Assembly: GCF_029581355.1 (NCBI RefSeq)
Contig: NZ_CP120849.1
Coordinates: 1,954,501-2,018,500, forward strand
Reading direction: 5' to 3'
DNA from: Parabacteroides chongii
GTDB taxonomy: Bacteria > Bacteroidota > Bacteroidia > Bacteroidales > Tannerellaceae
Length of the DNA stretch: 64,000 nt
In this document: in pieces, positions 9,301-18,514 of the stretch
Numbering within the stretch: the first letter of the stretch is position 1
How the letters are laid out: every line of letters begins with the position of its first letter
Notes under the pieces: generated by a model
Databases searched by the model: none
Told to the model about the DNA's origin: nothing
Seen by the model: the letters and a program-made list of their open reading frames with translations, nothing else
Translations under genes and position numbers: made by a program

Positions 9301-10712
9301 AGGGGGGTAGCTATTATACTTATGTCGGTTCAGAAGGTGAAGGTCATACTCCATACGGCAATTTCTCTTTTGCGCCGGGAAATGAAGAACAAGTATTTTC
9401 TTATGCCTTTACCATGCATTATGATACGGATGCCGAAGCTCGTATGGCTTTTGACTTAGGAAAAGGAAGTCCGGCTACAATTACTTTAAAGGATATTACA
9501 GTAAAGAAGGTTGTCGAAGTCATTCCGCAGGCTCCTGTTCCATCCAAAAATGCAGAAGAAACAATATGTATATTCAGTTCAAAATATACCGGAGATTTGT
9601 ATATTCCGGCAGCGAATGATTTAGCCATGAACATGCAAGAACAGAAGATTATTCTATTCTCAGACTTTGACTCACGGGAAATTTCTTTTGCAACAACGTC
9701 TCCGGGAGATAAGAAAATGCTTCACCTGGAAGTATATCCAGGGAGTTGGTTTGATGTAAAGATAGCTGTTACCGGAAATGGAGATACTTTAGCAGAAGAA
9801 AGCTATACATTGAAACCCCATGAATGGAACAGCATCGATATAGACTTAACCAGTATCCTATCCCAGACAGGTGGAAAACTGAAGAGTATCCAGCTATCCG
9901 GAGGAACCGGAGAAGAACGCAGAATTTATCTGGATCATATCTATCTATACCAAAAGACGGTAGTAAAACCGGACCCTGAGGATCCGGACCCTGAAGATCC
10001 CGATCCGGAAGATGAATCTGCCCCCCTTTGGCCGGCATCAGCGCCGACTCTCCTGCAGGAAAATGTGATCTCTGTATTCAGCAATGTTTACGAAAATATT
10101 TATTCCAGCTTTGAGAGCTTGGAAGGGCAGGATACTAAAGTGGAAACTATTACAGTTAAAGGTATTCCTGTATGGAAACTGACCAATACGAATATACTGG
10201 CAGTCAACATTAAATTACAGGATGTATCTTCGATGGAGTTCCTTCACCTGGATGTATGGAGTCCTAATGCCGGAACACTGAAAGTATATTTGTCGGACGG
10301 CATAAGTGAAACGGAGCTTACCGCACTCTCGATTCCGAAAGAAAACTGGCTGACATCCAAATTGACTTTGCTGGATTGGAGTATCGTCAAGTATATCCGG
10401 TTTGAGAGTGATACGAAAGGCACTTTCTATTTGGATAATCTCTATTTCTCTAAAAGTCCGGCAACAGGAAATGAAGAAATCAATGCTGATGCAATCGTTT
10501 GCCAGGTATCCAACAGCCGCTTGACCGTTGAGGCTACCGATCCGGTTGCTGTTATAGAAATTATTGATATTACAGGACGTCTTATTTCCAAAGAATCACC
10601 GATGACTAATATTGCGACTGTCGATATTCATTCGATAAGTAAAGGAGTTTATATTGCACAAGTGGTATGTACGAATGGAAACAGGAAGACTTTTAAGTTT
10701 GTAAAGAAATAA
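6387..10712 (+). CDS. Secreted GH5 glycosidase with five repeated modules and T9SS domain
   Basis: This 1441-residue protein has a signal peptide, then three related beta-sandwich modules (about 35-215, 230-390 and 400-565). A GH5 catalytic domain follows (about 573-890). It has EILNEPRD with acid/base E704, and IHIGEFG with nucleophile E831. After a further beta-rich region (890-1035) come two more copies of the module (about 1050-1190 and 1215-1360), separated by a P/E/D linker near 1195-1210. The last 70 residues are a type A type IX secretion sorting domain ending in KTFKFVKK. Each module ends with a YLDNIFFY-like motif (near 204, 378, 548, 1181 and 1348). The substrate is probably a beta-glucan or beta-mannan; the subfamily is not determined. 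The modules probably bind carbohydrate. Confidence 0.88.
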   Translation: MKKNIFTRIATIVCLLTGMAGVFGQSAQAETISAANDPGLNKESHGVKTIYSNYYGKRTDLQYASWGATHTTVKSIENNGSGQEMIKFSSFDNQVITFYEEKADPDVKIETSSISHINIDIYLSEKIDGLYMKLYAPLSEAVYGYTASKNDADGELSSGVWHTLSIPLSEFRSVSYEGNELKQINAIELTVVDGTGKPVEGSTTAYLDNIFFYKKADVSTTLLEAAPIPKYQRSNIKNFYSTEYGTDISIEYLQWGSSTVNSTAKDENQKDILKFSTFGWMAMQYNPTNQVLNIEGKDYLHLEVYPETAILFAVELILYEDRIEGVDESQKVKTNFYSLTANSWNSIDINLSDFYEKTGGNKYISVINLSSNSELTTVYMDHVYFYDSKQTVVEGTPDFTAYLPPVRNADDVISLFGDSYTDVSSKRKVDFLATSSHQTTVPQPTSIANREVMALIDMNHCPIQILDENKDVSGMDFFHIDIYSPVAIRSFNVKLNGNEKTHDINLPLEAGKWNRFDIDLSTLKLGENRSILTRLDYVWPENGGSNTLFVDNIYFYNKQDHFDPTPISTFNNQLGRGVNIGATFEQEADYLWDDYYIQKIKEKGFKHVRLPVRWDNFPTSDYRSLKEAPYNIKPEFLTEIQTVVDKLLAADLKVILNIHHYDPLMDLTGDTQEAEIKRFLALWGQLSEYFQNYDERLIFEILNEPRDAMDSKWNRVFKDAIGVIRKENKFGNANNQNRVLMVGTTDWGTINGLEGSNALILPEDDKRLIVTIHYYNPLPFTHQGASWVKPGYPIGLRWNDTQKERDAVTADFEKIKKFSEDNKNVPIHIGEFGVHFEADIDSRLLWTNHIARTIDKHGFSSAYWHLTSSIYNKSKGDFPYLPDALLTHSMPAKVAGIEYREKESVYDIKNPGGKSWSGHGYVGELNSVKDALTVQIENGGEYTYSVQALLRGLPIENNATYEVSFTAMSTGEGGSYYTYVGSEGEGHTPYGNFSFAPGNEEQVFSYAFTMHYDTDAEARMAFDLGKGSPATITLKDITVKKVVEVIPQAPVPSKNAEETICIFSSKYTGDLYIPAANDLAMNMQEQKIILFSDFDSREISFATTSPGDKKMLHLEVYPGSWFDVKIAVTGNGDTLAEESYTLKPHEWNSIDIDLTSILSQTGGKLKSIQLSGGTGEERRIYLDHIYLYQKTVVKPDPEDPDPEDPDPEDESAPLWPASAPTLLQENVISVFSNVYENIYSSFESLEGQDTKVETITVKGIPVWKLTNTNILAVNIKLQDVSSMEFLHLDVWSPNAGTLKVYLSDGISETELTALSIPKENWLTSKLTLLDWSIVKYIRFESDTKGTFYLDNLYFSKSPATGNEEINADAIVCQVSNSRLTVEATDPVAVIEIIDITGRLISKESPMTNIATVDIHSISKGVYIAQVVCTNGNRKTFKFVKK

Positions 10713-10749
10713 GGATTAAAGCTTTTAAGGTTGGAATTATAATCTATAG

Positions 10750-10790
10750 TGAAAGCAGGAGAAAATACATTTCGTTTTCTCCTGCTTTCA
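10750..10790. terminator. Bidirectional terminator between convergent genes
   Basis: A perfect 16-base stem (TGAAAGCAGGAGAAAA with its complement) encloses a 9-base loop and is followed by TTTTATTTA. It lies 37 bases after the GH5 stop codon and 2 bases from the sulfatase stop, so it can serve both strands. Confidence 0.85.
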
Positions 10791-10792
10791 TT

Positions 10793-12259
10793 TTATTTAT
10801 TAGGATCTGTATATAGCTTTTTCCCTTCGTTCCAGGGTAACATTCCACCATTGCCCCACCAAAAGAAATCATCCAGATGGCAGAAATCATTATTCTTTTC
10901 CATCTCTTCTTTCAGTAACTTCTTGTAAGCAGCAAGTTTAAAAGAATAAGCAGGATCCTGTGCATGATTGACCATCTCCCACGGATCGTTTCTCAAATCG
11001 AATAGCTGTTCGGTTCTGAAACCACCTACATTGTAAATAATATATTTCCATCCATCTTTTATCAAACCGCGTTGAATGCTGTTGTATGCAAGGAACAGGC
11101 AATCGCGATGTCTGTCGCGTCCTTTCATCACAGGGAGTAAAGATTTACCCGTTACGGACGGAGCTGGTTGAATACCCACCAGATCACAAAGGGTAGGATA
11201 GAGGTCGTACAAGTAACAGTTTACGTCTTTTTGGGTCCCTTTATCCTTTTCCATTCCTGGGACAGATATGACTAATGGAACGCGTACACTATGATCATAC
11301 AGATTTTGTTTGCCTAATAATCCATGCTGACCGACAGCCAGACCATTGTCCGAGGCAAATACCAGAATCGTATTATCCATTTCTCCACTCTCTCTTAACG
11401 CTTGAATGACACGGCCTATCTGTGTGTCTACTTCACTAATCATTCCATAATATCCGGCTAATTCCTTTTGAACAGCACTCTCCGTTCGGGGAATGGGTGA
11501 AAGGACTTCATCACGTACTTTCATATCTCCGTTCTCAAACGGATGCTGAGGTAGGAAATTGATCGGCAACTTCAGTGTATCGGCTTTGTATGGATGAGCA
11601 TAAGCCGGATGTTCCATACGCGGATCATGAGGCGAAGTGAAAGCTACGAAAGCAAAGAATGGATTTTTCTCTTTCTTCCTTCCATTTAGAAATTCAACAG
11701 CAGCATCAGCAAACATTTCTGATGAGAATTTTTCTCCGACAAAATGCTCGGCATAGTTTCCTGTAGGATCGTAGTGATAGAGATGAGGAGACACATGACC
11801 ATTTGTTTTGTAAGGATGCATTCCTCCGAAAAAGATATTCTCTCCACATTCGAAAGAACGTTTGAATGCCTGCCTGTCTGCATGCCATTTCCCCGTGGCA
11901 AAAGTCGTGTATCCGTTCTGTCTTAATAACTCCGGCAGCGTGACATGTTGTTCCGGTATCAGGGCGCCATCCTGAAGAACCTGATACACTCCTCGTCCGG
12001 TCATGATCATGGCTCGGCTGGGCATTGACAGGGCTCCGCCTAATGAACCGTTAGTGTATGTCCGTGTAAAAGACATACCGTTTTCAACAATCCGGTCGAT
12101 GTTAGGTGAATGTACCTGGTCACATCCATACGAATGGATACATGTGCTCTGCATGTCATCGACAAGGATGAACAGAATGTTAGGCGCTTTCTTTTTAGAT
12201 TGCGCCAGACATGCTGTAGATAAAACCAGTGTGAAAACTGGTATTAAGATCTTTCTCAT
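10793..12259 (-). CDS. S1-family sulfatase, serine type
   Basis: This 488-residue protein has an N-terminal signal sequence. A cysteine in STAC-L may mark it as a lipoprotein, but the lipobox is poor. The calcium-binding Asp pair sits in ILVDDM (D34, D35). The catalytic motif is SMPSR (S78, P80, R82) followed by AMIMTGR, i.e. the S-x-P-x-R form. Serine must be oxidised to formylglycine by an anaerobic sulfatase-maturating enzyme, which is not encoded here. FASDNG near residue 300 supplies the second metal-ligand region. It starts 4 bases after the SusD-like gene ends and is the last gene of locus 1, so it should desulfate the glycan imported there. The precise sulfate position cannot be inferred. 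Confidence 0.9.
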   Translation of the reverse strand: MRKILIPVFTLVLSTACLAQSKKKAPNILFILVDDMQSTCIHSYGCDQVHSPNIDRIVENGMSFTRTYTNGSLGGALSMPSRAMIMTGRGVYQVLQDGALIPEQHVTLPELLRQNGYTTFATGKWHADRQAFKRSFECGENIFFGGMHPYKTNGHVSPHLYHYDPTGNYAEHFVGEKFSSEMFADAAVEFLNGRKKEKNPFFAFVAFTSPHDPRMEHPAYAHPYKADTLKLPINFLPQHPFENGDMKVRDEVLSPIPRTESAVQKELAGYYGMISEVDTQIGRVIQALRESGEMDNTILVFASDNGLAVGQHGLLGKQNLYDHSVRVPLVISVPGMEKDKGTQKDVNCYLYDLYPTLCDLVGIQPAPSVTGKSLLPVMKGRDRHRDCLFLAYNSIQRGLIKDGWKYIIYNVGGFRTEQLFDLRNDPWEMVNHAQDPAYSFKLAAYKKLLKEEMEKNNDFCHLDDFFWWGNGGMLPWNEGKKLYTDPNK

Positions 12260-12263
12260 TTTA

Positions 12264-13976
12264 TTACCAATTAGGATTTTGCTTCAAATTTGAATTTAGT
12301 ACTAACTCTTCTGTCGGTAATGGGAAAAAATAATGTTTGGATTCATCGAACTTCCGTCCGTTAGGTAATATCTTTTTATAAGGAAGGATATACCCTTTTT
12401 CATCCAGATCAATATGTTTACCTACTACAACAGTCGGGTATTGGGATTGGACAAACTTCATGCCCCGCACGGTCTTTTCCAGAAGTTTCCCTGCTTTCCA
12501 GCGCATCAGATCATCATAACGCATTGCTTCGAGGGCAAACTCCACTCTCCGCTCACGCCTGATTTCATCGGTCAGGACAGGCAGTTCCGGAAAGTCTGAA
12601 GCCGGATCCTTTACTAATGTCTCGATTCTCATATCAGGCATTCCTGCCCTTTTACGCAGTTGATTGATCGTGTTGTCCAATACGTTCTGGTCACATAAGC
12701 CCAGTTCTGCTGCTGCTTCCGCATAGATCAATAATGTTTCTGCATAACGGAAGACCGGAGCATCCAATATACCGTTCTGATATCGTAAATATTCCTCCCG
12801 GTCATCCACCCAGTATTTTATGATTTGATATCCTGTGGGGATGATTCCTGTGGCGATATTGGAACCGGGAATAGATGGTTTCATTGTTTCGCGTTGTAAA
12901 TCTTTTCCCGGATAACAAACTGTTTGTGTCAGGCGGGGATCACGGTTTAACAGTTCTACTTGAATACTATCATCTCCCAGGTAATGTTCTTTACATAGAG
13001 AAATAGGTTTTCCACACTTGCAGAGATAAGATTCCACCAATGATTTGGATACACTGAAACCTAAATTGGACTCTCCTCCTTCGATGAGATTACTGGTTCG
13101 GTTTCCTAATAATCCAAGTTCATATATTTTGTAATAGATCATTTCCGGATTTCCTTTCAGATCGAGTGAACTGAATAAGGTACGGTAGTCTGATTCCGGA
13201 TTTCCTGTATTATAGATGCTGTAATGTTTTTCAACCATTAGTGAATTCGCAGCACTCATGGCTTCTTTTAAGAACTTTTCGTAATTTTCTATTCCATGAT
13301 ATTTTCTGAAAGTTCCTTCATGTAAGCATATTCTGGCCTTCAATGCTAATGCAACGTCCCGGTTGATACGATTAGGTTCCGCATTTGAATAGGTCGGCAA
13401 TTTATCGATAGCCCAATCTATTATATGAAGAACCGAGTCCATGACTACAAGCCGTGAATCACGTGAGCCATATAACTCTTCAGAATCGACATTCAGGTCT
13501 TTAGTGAGCCAGGGAACATCGCCATACCGTTTCACTTTTTTGAAATAATCCCATGCTTTAAAGAATTGGACTTCACCGGCATAGGTGTCTTTTACTTCTT
13601 CTTTTATTGGAGTTTTTTGATAGCGATTAAGAAAATAATTACACTTTCTGATAAAACTCCAGTTCCAGTCTGACTCACCACTTTTAGCAGGAACGACATG
13701 TTCACCTGCTGCGATGACGTTATAATCCTGAGGAGCCATATTATCACTTTGATTATCCCCGGTTAATAAGGGGCTTCTAGTGTGTCCGGAAGCATGTCCT
13801 TCTATAAATGTATAAAGGCCGTTGCTGTAAATTTCCAGATCTTTCTCTGAGTTCCAGAAGTTCTCGTCACTGATACTATCTGTCGGGTAGCGGTCCATGA
13901 AGTCATTGTTGCAGGAGAGCATTCCCAAAAGTACAAATCCGAGAATGGTATTTGATATATGTTTATACTTTTTCAT
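12264..13976 (-). CDS. SusD/RagB-like lipoprotein, locus 1
   Basis: This is a surface glycan-binding lipoprotein of 570 residues. The N-terminus has a lipoprotein signal (LLGMLSCNNDFMDRYP, lipid Cys near residue 22). The early DRYPTDSISDENFW segment and the late block RRERRVEFALEAMRYDDLMRW are typical of the SusD family, as is the ending KQNPNW. It follows SusC of locus 1 by 12 bases and precedes the sulfatase, so the three are presumably co-transcribed. It is expected to form the lid on the SusC transporter. The ligand is unknown, but the sulfatase suggests a sulfated glycan. Confidence 0.92.
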   Translation of the reverse strand: MKKYKHISNTILGFVLLGMLSCNNDFMDRYPTDSISDENFWNSEKDLEIYSNGLYTFIEGHASGHTRSPLLTGDNQSDNMAPQDYNVIAAGEHVVPAKSGESDWNWSFIRKCNYFLNRYQKTPIKEEVKDTYAGEVQFFKAWDYFKKVKRYGDVPWLTKDLNVDSEELYGSRDSRLVVMDSVLHIIDWAIDKLPTYSNAEPNRINRDVALALKARICLHEGTFRKYHGIENYEKFLKEAMSAANSLMVEKHYSIYNTGNPESDYRTLFSSLDLKGNPEMIYYKIYELGLLGNRTSNLIEGGESNLGFSVSKSLVESYLCKCGKPISLCKEHYLGDDSIQVELLNRDPRLTQTVCYPGKDLQRETMKPSIPGSNIATGIIPTGYQIIKYWVDDREEYLRYQNGILDAPVFRYAETLLIYAEAAAELGLCDQNVLDNTINQLRKRAGMPDMRIETLVKDPASDFPELPVLTDEIRRERRVEFALEAMRYDDLMRWKAGKLLEKTVRGMKFVQSQYPTVVVGKHIDLDEKGYILPYKKILPNGRKFDESKHYFFPLPTEELVLNSNLKQNPNW

Positions 13977-13988
13977 AATGATATTTCT

Positions 13989-16900
13989 TTATAGTGTTAC
14001 TTGGAGACCAAACATGATAGAACGTTGTAAGGGGTAAAATTCACCGACTTTTCCTATGATTTCCGGATCGAAACCTCCTTTTATACCGGAGATCTCACAT
14101 AGGTTCTGTCCGGAGAAATAGATTCTTAACCGGTTGATGTATAGTTTGGAGGTCAATGTTCGAGGCAATGTATAACCTAATGTCAGATTCTTCAAACGTG
14201 CATAAGCTCCGCTCTGTAAGAAGCGTGTCTGGGTTTTTGCATTATAGCCTGCTGATCCGGCTTTCCAAATGGGATAAAGGGCATTGGGATTGTCTTCTCT
14301 CCATGCATTGTTGTATACTTCATAGGTACCTACGGCACCGGCATTATTAATCTGTCCCCAGAAGAAATTGCCGGTAGGGAAGAAATCGCGTTTTCCCACG
14401 CCTTGAATGAAGATATTGAAATCAAAGCCTTTCCATGCGATATTCCCTGTAAAACCAAACTGGTATCGGGGTGTTGTATTTCCTATGATTTTTGTGTCTC
14501 CCGGATTGTCAACTGTTTTGTCCCCCCAGTTGATGACTTTGTCACCATTCAGATCCGCATAATGTACATCGCCGGGTCCCCATTTACTACCGTTCCCCAA
14601 CTGGCTTTGATCAGCTGACGCTGCAACTTCATCTTTTGACTGGAAAATACCGGCTGTCTCGTATCCCCAGATTTCACCGATAGTTTTGCCTACATAATAT
14701 GTATCATATAGTTTACTGGGATTATTATCATATTTGGTAATTTTACTGATGTAGTCGGATAAAATGAAACTTACATCATAATTAATTCCATTCGCTAACA
14801 CATCCTGCCATCTTACTGAAACTTCCCAACCGTTTGTTTTCATATTTGCATTGTTACGACGTGGCGAATCTGTACCTAAAATAGAAGGTAATTTGTCTCC
14901 TTCTGTCAGCATATTGATTGTTCGGCGGTCGAACCAGTCGAAACTTGCAGATAATTTATCCAATAGAGTAACATCTACTCCAAGATTCAGTGTTTTTACA
15001 GTTTCCCAGGTAAGATCCGAAGCTACTAATCCGGGAGCTGTAACTGAAATAGGAAGATTTCCGTTCATGATGAACTGTGTTTGTTGCGTTACATCAAAGG
15101 TTGAAATATAGGGATAAACACCTGAAACATTCTGATTACCCAAACTTCCATAGTTGATCCTAACCTTCAAGTCATTCAACCAGTTTTGGGTTGAGGACAT
15201 GAATCTTTCTTCCGAGAGACGCCAGCCAGCGGCAAAAGAAGGGAAAAATCCAAAACGGGAATTATGCGGGAATTTAGATGTTCCGTCGTAACGTCCGTTC
15301 ATTTCAAATAAGTATTTTCCTTTATAGTCATATTTTAAACGCATAAATGCACCTCTTATCGCCCAGGCTTGTTCGGCATCTTTGCCAATAATATTCCCCG
15401 TACCCAGATTAATGGAAGGTACTTCCATTGAAACCAGGTTTTCTTTTTTGATAGAAGACATACGATAAAGTTCCCATTCCTGGTTGAAACCACCCAAAGC
15501 CGAAATATTGTGTGCCTTGTTTATACTGGTATTATAGTCTAGATAGATATTACCGGCAAAATAATCCGTGTGACGGTTTTCATCAAAGATAAATGAAGGG
15601 AAAGTCGCACTGTTCTGTGTTGTCCATGAATCGCGGATATAACCGAATTCTTTTTGTACATCTTTATTTCGATAGTTTGTAGTACGGTAACTGAAATCTC
15701 CTTTTAGTTTCAATCCCTTGACAACATCCCAGTCTCCATTGATCAGAAAAGTTGCATCTTCCCGCTTGGTATTATTTCTGGAGCCGCTGGCTAGAAAATT
15801 GTAGAAGTGTTCTGTTGGAACTCCCCCGCAGATAGGACTGTCATCCGGTGTGTAAATTGGATATAGAATTTGCGGTTCCCCACGTGTCATCTGTTCCCAC
15901 CAGCTGGATCCTTTTGTGGTATAACGATGGGGTTCGTCATAAATGGTTTGTGAATAAGTTGCCTTAAATCCTAAACGGAAATTTTCTACTAGTTTGGCAG
16001 AAACATTCGTCAGGAAGTTATATCGTTTAAATACATCCGTATTGTCTTTGAACATACCGTCCTGATGCATCATGCCGGCAGATGCATAAAAATTGATCCG
16101 TTCAGAACCGCCGTTCACACTAACTGTGTGTTTATGTGTCGGCGACCATTTTTGCAACATTTGGTCATAGTTGTTGTTATTGCCGTTCCAGAATATCTTG
16201 CCATTTGCCAAAGTATGATAAACAGGGTTGTTTATCGGATCTTCCGTGTAATCTTTAACCCATTGTACCTGTTCGTCTGTGTATTTGTTTTTACCGGAAT
16301 TATTGAAGGATGATTCATTGGAAGCATTCATGTAATCTAATGAACTTAACATGTCAGGACGATAAGTCTGTGTATTGAATTGTATACTTCCGGAATATTC
16401 AATGACCGGTTTTTGGTTAGACTTGCCCCCTTTAGTTGTGATGAGGATAACACCGAATGCTCCTCTGGCTCCATATATGGCAGCGGAAGAGGCATCTTTC
16501 AATACAGAAATACTTTCAATATCTTCCGGATTCAGCATATTGAAATGCGTCATTTGTACTCCGTCCACCAAAATCAATGGAGAACTGGAGTCATCGCTGA
16601 TGGTCGCTGCCCCACGGATATTCATTTTGGCTGTCGAGTTTGGATTTCCGTCCGAATTACTGATGTTGAGGTTTGGAACGACGCCCTGCAAACCTTGGCT
16701 AAGATTCGTAATAGGTCTGTTCTCTAAAACCTTGGAGGAAACCTGCGAGATGGCTCCCGTCAAATTAACTTTTTTCTGTACGCCATAACCAACAACGATC
16801 ACCTCTTCCAACGCTTGTGAATCTTCTTTTAGTTCAATATTGATCGTTGAGCGACCGTTAATTGCAATTTCCTGTGTGTCATATCCCACATAAGTGACTT

Positions 16901-17441
16901 GCAGAATGGCATTAGAGGAAACTTCCAAAGTATATTTTCCGTCCAGGTCGGTGATAGTCCCGTTCGTGCTTCCTTTCTCAATAATATTGGCACCGATGAT
17001 AGGCTCACCGGTATTATCGGTAATTATGCCTGAGATTGATTTCTTATCTTGCAACTTTTCTTGTAGTTGTGTTTTTTGAGTGGATACAACAACATAGGAT
17101 CCCTCCATTGAATAACTGAGGCCAAGATTTTCGAACAGGTTGTCAAGAACTTCTTTGGTCGTTTTCTCAACCGCGTTTACTGCTACTTTTTGTTTGGTAT
17201 CGACATTGATGTTGTAGACAAACAGATAGTCTGTTTGTTTTTCGATCATATTCAATACTTCTTTTAAAGTCGTATTACTGGCTTTTACCGTAATACGTGT
17301 ATTCTGTGAATTTGTATTGATTGCATGTAGTGAAAATATCAATACGAACAGTAGGAATGAGGCTATTCTCATAATTCTGAAAAAATGTTTATGTCGTGAT
17401 TTTTTAAGAAAATAAGGTCCCGACAAAGATACTTTATTCAT
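13989..17441 (-). CDS. SusC-like TonB-dependent transporter with STN domain, locus 1
   Basis: This 1150-residue outer-membrane transporter has a signal anchor (about 24-45) and an STN signalling domain (about 48-120), which contacts an anti-sigma factor. A carboxypeptidase-D-like regulatory domain follows (136-208), then the conserved EEVIVVGYG (212-220), the plug and a beta-barrel ending in a terminal phenylalanine-poor strand (MFGLQVTL). An STN domain next to ECF sigma and FecR genes means surface signalling of the FecA type: substrate binding relays through FecR to release sigma. The start overlaps a plus-strand TAnnTTTG box proposed to drive an antisense RNA. Confidence 0.93.
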   Translation of the reverse strand: MNKVSLSGPYFLKKSRHKHFFRIMRIASFLLFVLIFSLHAINTNSQNTRITVKASNTTLKEVLNMIEKQTDYLFVYNINVDTKQKVAVNAVEKTTKEVLDNLFENLGLSYSMEGSYVVVSTQKTQLQEKLQDKKSISGIITDNTGEPIIGANIIEKGSTNGTITDLDGKYTLEVSSNAILQVTYVGYDTQEIAINGRSTINIELKEDSQALEEVIVVGYGVQKKVNLTGAISQVSSKVLENRPITNLSQGLQGVVPNLNISNSDGNPNSTAKMNIRGAATISDDSSSPLILVDGVQMTHFNMLNPEDIESISVLKDASSAAIYGARGAFGVILITTKGGKSNQKPVIEYSGSIQFNTQTYRPDMLSSLDYMNASNESSFNNSGKNKYTDEQVQWVKDYTEDPINNPVYHTLANGKIFWNGNNNNYDQMLQKWSPTHKHTVSVNGGSERINFYASAGMMHQDGMFKDNTDVFKRYNFLTNVSAKLVENFRLGFKATYSQTIYDEPHRYTTKGSSWWEQMTRGEPQILYPIYTPDDSPICGGVPTEHFYNFLASGSRNNTKREDATFLINGDWDVVKGLKLKGDFSYRTTNYRNKDVQKEFGYIRDSWTTQNSATFPSFIFDENRHTDYFAGNIYLDYNTSINKAHNISALGGFNQEWELYRMSSIKKENLVSMEVPSINLGTGNIIGKDAEQAWAIRGAFMRLKYDYKGKYLFEMNGRYDGTSKFPHNSRFGFFPSFAAGWRLSEERFMSSTQNWLNDLKVRINYGSLGNQNVSGVYPYISTFDVTQQTQFIMNGNLPISVTAPGLVASDLTWETVKTLNLGVDVTLLDKLSASFDWFDRRTINMLTEGDKLPSILGTDSPRRNNANMKTNGWEVSVRWQDVLANGINYDVSFILSDYISKITKYDNNPSKLYDTYYVGKTIGEIWGYETAGIFQSKDEVAASADQSQLGNGSKWGPGDVHYADLNGDKVINWGDKTVDNPGDTKIIGNTTPRYQFGFTGNIAWKGFDFNIFIQGVGKRDFFPTGNFFWGQINNAGAVGTYEVYNNAWREDNPNALYPIWKAGSAGYNAKTQTRFLQSGAYARLKNLTLGYTLPRTLTSKLYINRLRIYFSGQNLCEISGIKGGFDPEIIGKVGEFYPLQRSIMFGLQVTL

Positions 17442-17454
17442 AACTTTGTAAATA

Positions 17455-17534
17455 TTAGAAATTAATACAGTTTTAACAATTGTGTTAGTTATAAAGCGAT
17501 AGATGTTCCCGCATTTATCGCTTTTTCTTTTTTA
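17455..17534 (+). ncRNA. Candidate cis-antisense RNA to SusC leader, locus 1
   Basis: A plus-strand TAACTTTG box at 17441-17448 overlaps the reverse complement of the SusC start codon; no good -33 element is seen. About 40 bases after the predicted start lies a hairpin (AAAGCGATA at 17493-17501 with TATCGCTTT at 17516-17524), followed by TTCTTTTTT. The transcript would be about 75-80 bases, wholly antisense to the SusC 5' leader. The layout matches DonS-type RNAs known for ECF-controlled loci of Bacteroides. The T tract is on the plus strand, where no other gene needs a terminator. Confidence 0.45.
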
Positions 17535-17575
17535 TAAGCTATATCATAGGCTATTCGATTTAAAGGTTCAACATG

Positions 17576-18514
17576 TTACTTTATATAAATTATAGTGTTG
17601 TCGGAATTTCTGTGAAAACTGAAGCTGGCATCTTTTTGCAGTACGTGCAATATAAAGTCAATGCCATCTGTGATACGGAATTTACCGCTGCAAATATAAT
17701 TTTCCAGATGTTTGTTTTTATTGATTATTTGTATGTCATATGTTTTTTCAAATTCCTTCATCAAGTCATTGAAAGCGATGTGTTCAAAACACAATAAACC
17801 ATCTCTCCACCGATAAACGTCATAATTATCTATTTCTTTAACAACCAGCTTGCCGTCTATATAATCAGCTTTTTGCTGCGGACGTAATAATATTTTGCAG
17901 GAAGGAGCAGCTTTGTCCGATATCTGTATGGAACCTTCCATTAATGCGGCAGAAAAGGAGGCTATATCATTGTAAGCATCGACATTAAATTTTGTACCTA
18001 AAACTTCTATATCATATTTGCCGGTTTGTACAACGAAAGGTCTTTCAGTATCTTTAGCTACTTCAAAATAGCCTTCTCCATCGAGGGTGATCTCTCTTTT
18101 CCCTTTTGAAAAGAATGCCGGGTATTTCATTTTCGAACCGGAGTTAAGCCATACGTTCGTTCCGTCGGATAACAAAAGATTAACCCGTTGACCGGTTGGC
18201 ACGGATATGAGATTCATTTCCGGTTCTATTTTTCGGTCGGAAGTTGCTATTTGATAGACTTGTATGCTGCACATGATCAATATAGCTATAACAGCTGCGT
18301 ATTTAGCTATATTGTTTAAGTGATATGTCTTGACCGAAGGATTATATTGTACACTGTTTTTCCTGTTCTGAATGAGTAGCAGGTCGAAATATTTCCGTTC
18401 TTTGATATATTCCTGCATGTTCTTTTCAGAAGATTCTGTCCAGCTACAAACTTCTTCTTCCTCCTGGAAAGAAGCTTTGCCTTCGAAAAAACGATATAGT
18501 GTTTCTCTCTTCAT
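17576..18514 (-). CDS. FecR-family anti-sigma factor, locus 1
   Basis: This is a 312-residue inner-membrane regulator. A cytoplasmic N-terminal region (1-65) should bind the cognate ECF sigma. One membrane helix lies at about 70-90. The periplasmic FecR domain is around 103-200 (VPTGQRVNLLLSDGTNVWLNSGSKMKYP region and GEGYFEVAKD). A C-terminal DUF4974-type domain (about 245-312) receives the signal from the STN domain of SusC. It lies 80 bases downstream of its sigma gene and 134 bases upstream of SusC; the gap contains the antisense hairpin. Confidence 0.92.
   Translation of the reverse strand: MKRETLYRFFEGKASFQEEEEVCSWTESSEKNMQEYIKERKYFDLLLIQNRKNSVQYNPSVKTYHLNNIAKYAAVIAILIMCSIQVYQIATSDRKIEPEMNLISVPTGQRVNLLLSDGTNVWLNSGSKMKYPAFFSKGKREITLDGEGYFEVAKDTERPFVVQTGKYDIEVLGTKFNVDAYNDIASFSAALMEGSIQISDKAAPSCKILLRPQQKADYIDGKLVVKEIDNYDVYRWRDGLLCFEHIAFNDLMKEFEKTYDIQIINKNKHLENYICSGKFRITDGIDFILHVLQKDASFSFHRNSDNTIIYIK

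Noticed and set aside
9968..10014. Frameshift or assembly artefact in the GH5 gene at a repetitive stretch
   Set aside because: The repeat encodes an in-frame acidic Pro/Glu/Asp linker between two well-formed modules, which is normal for multidomain secreted enzymes.
17493..17534. Ordinary terminator of the sigma/FecR transcript
   Set aside because: The T tract lies on the plus strand; read in the direction of the sigma/FecR transcript the hairpin is followed by mixed bases, not T.
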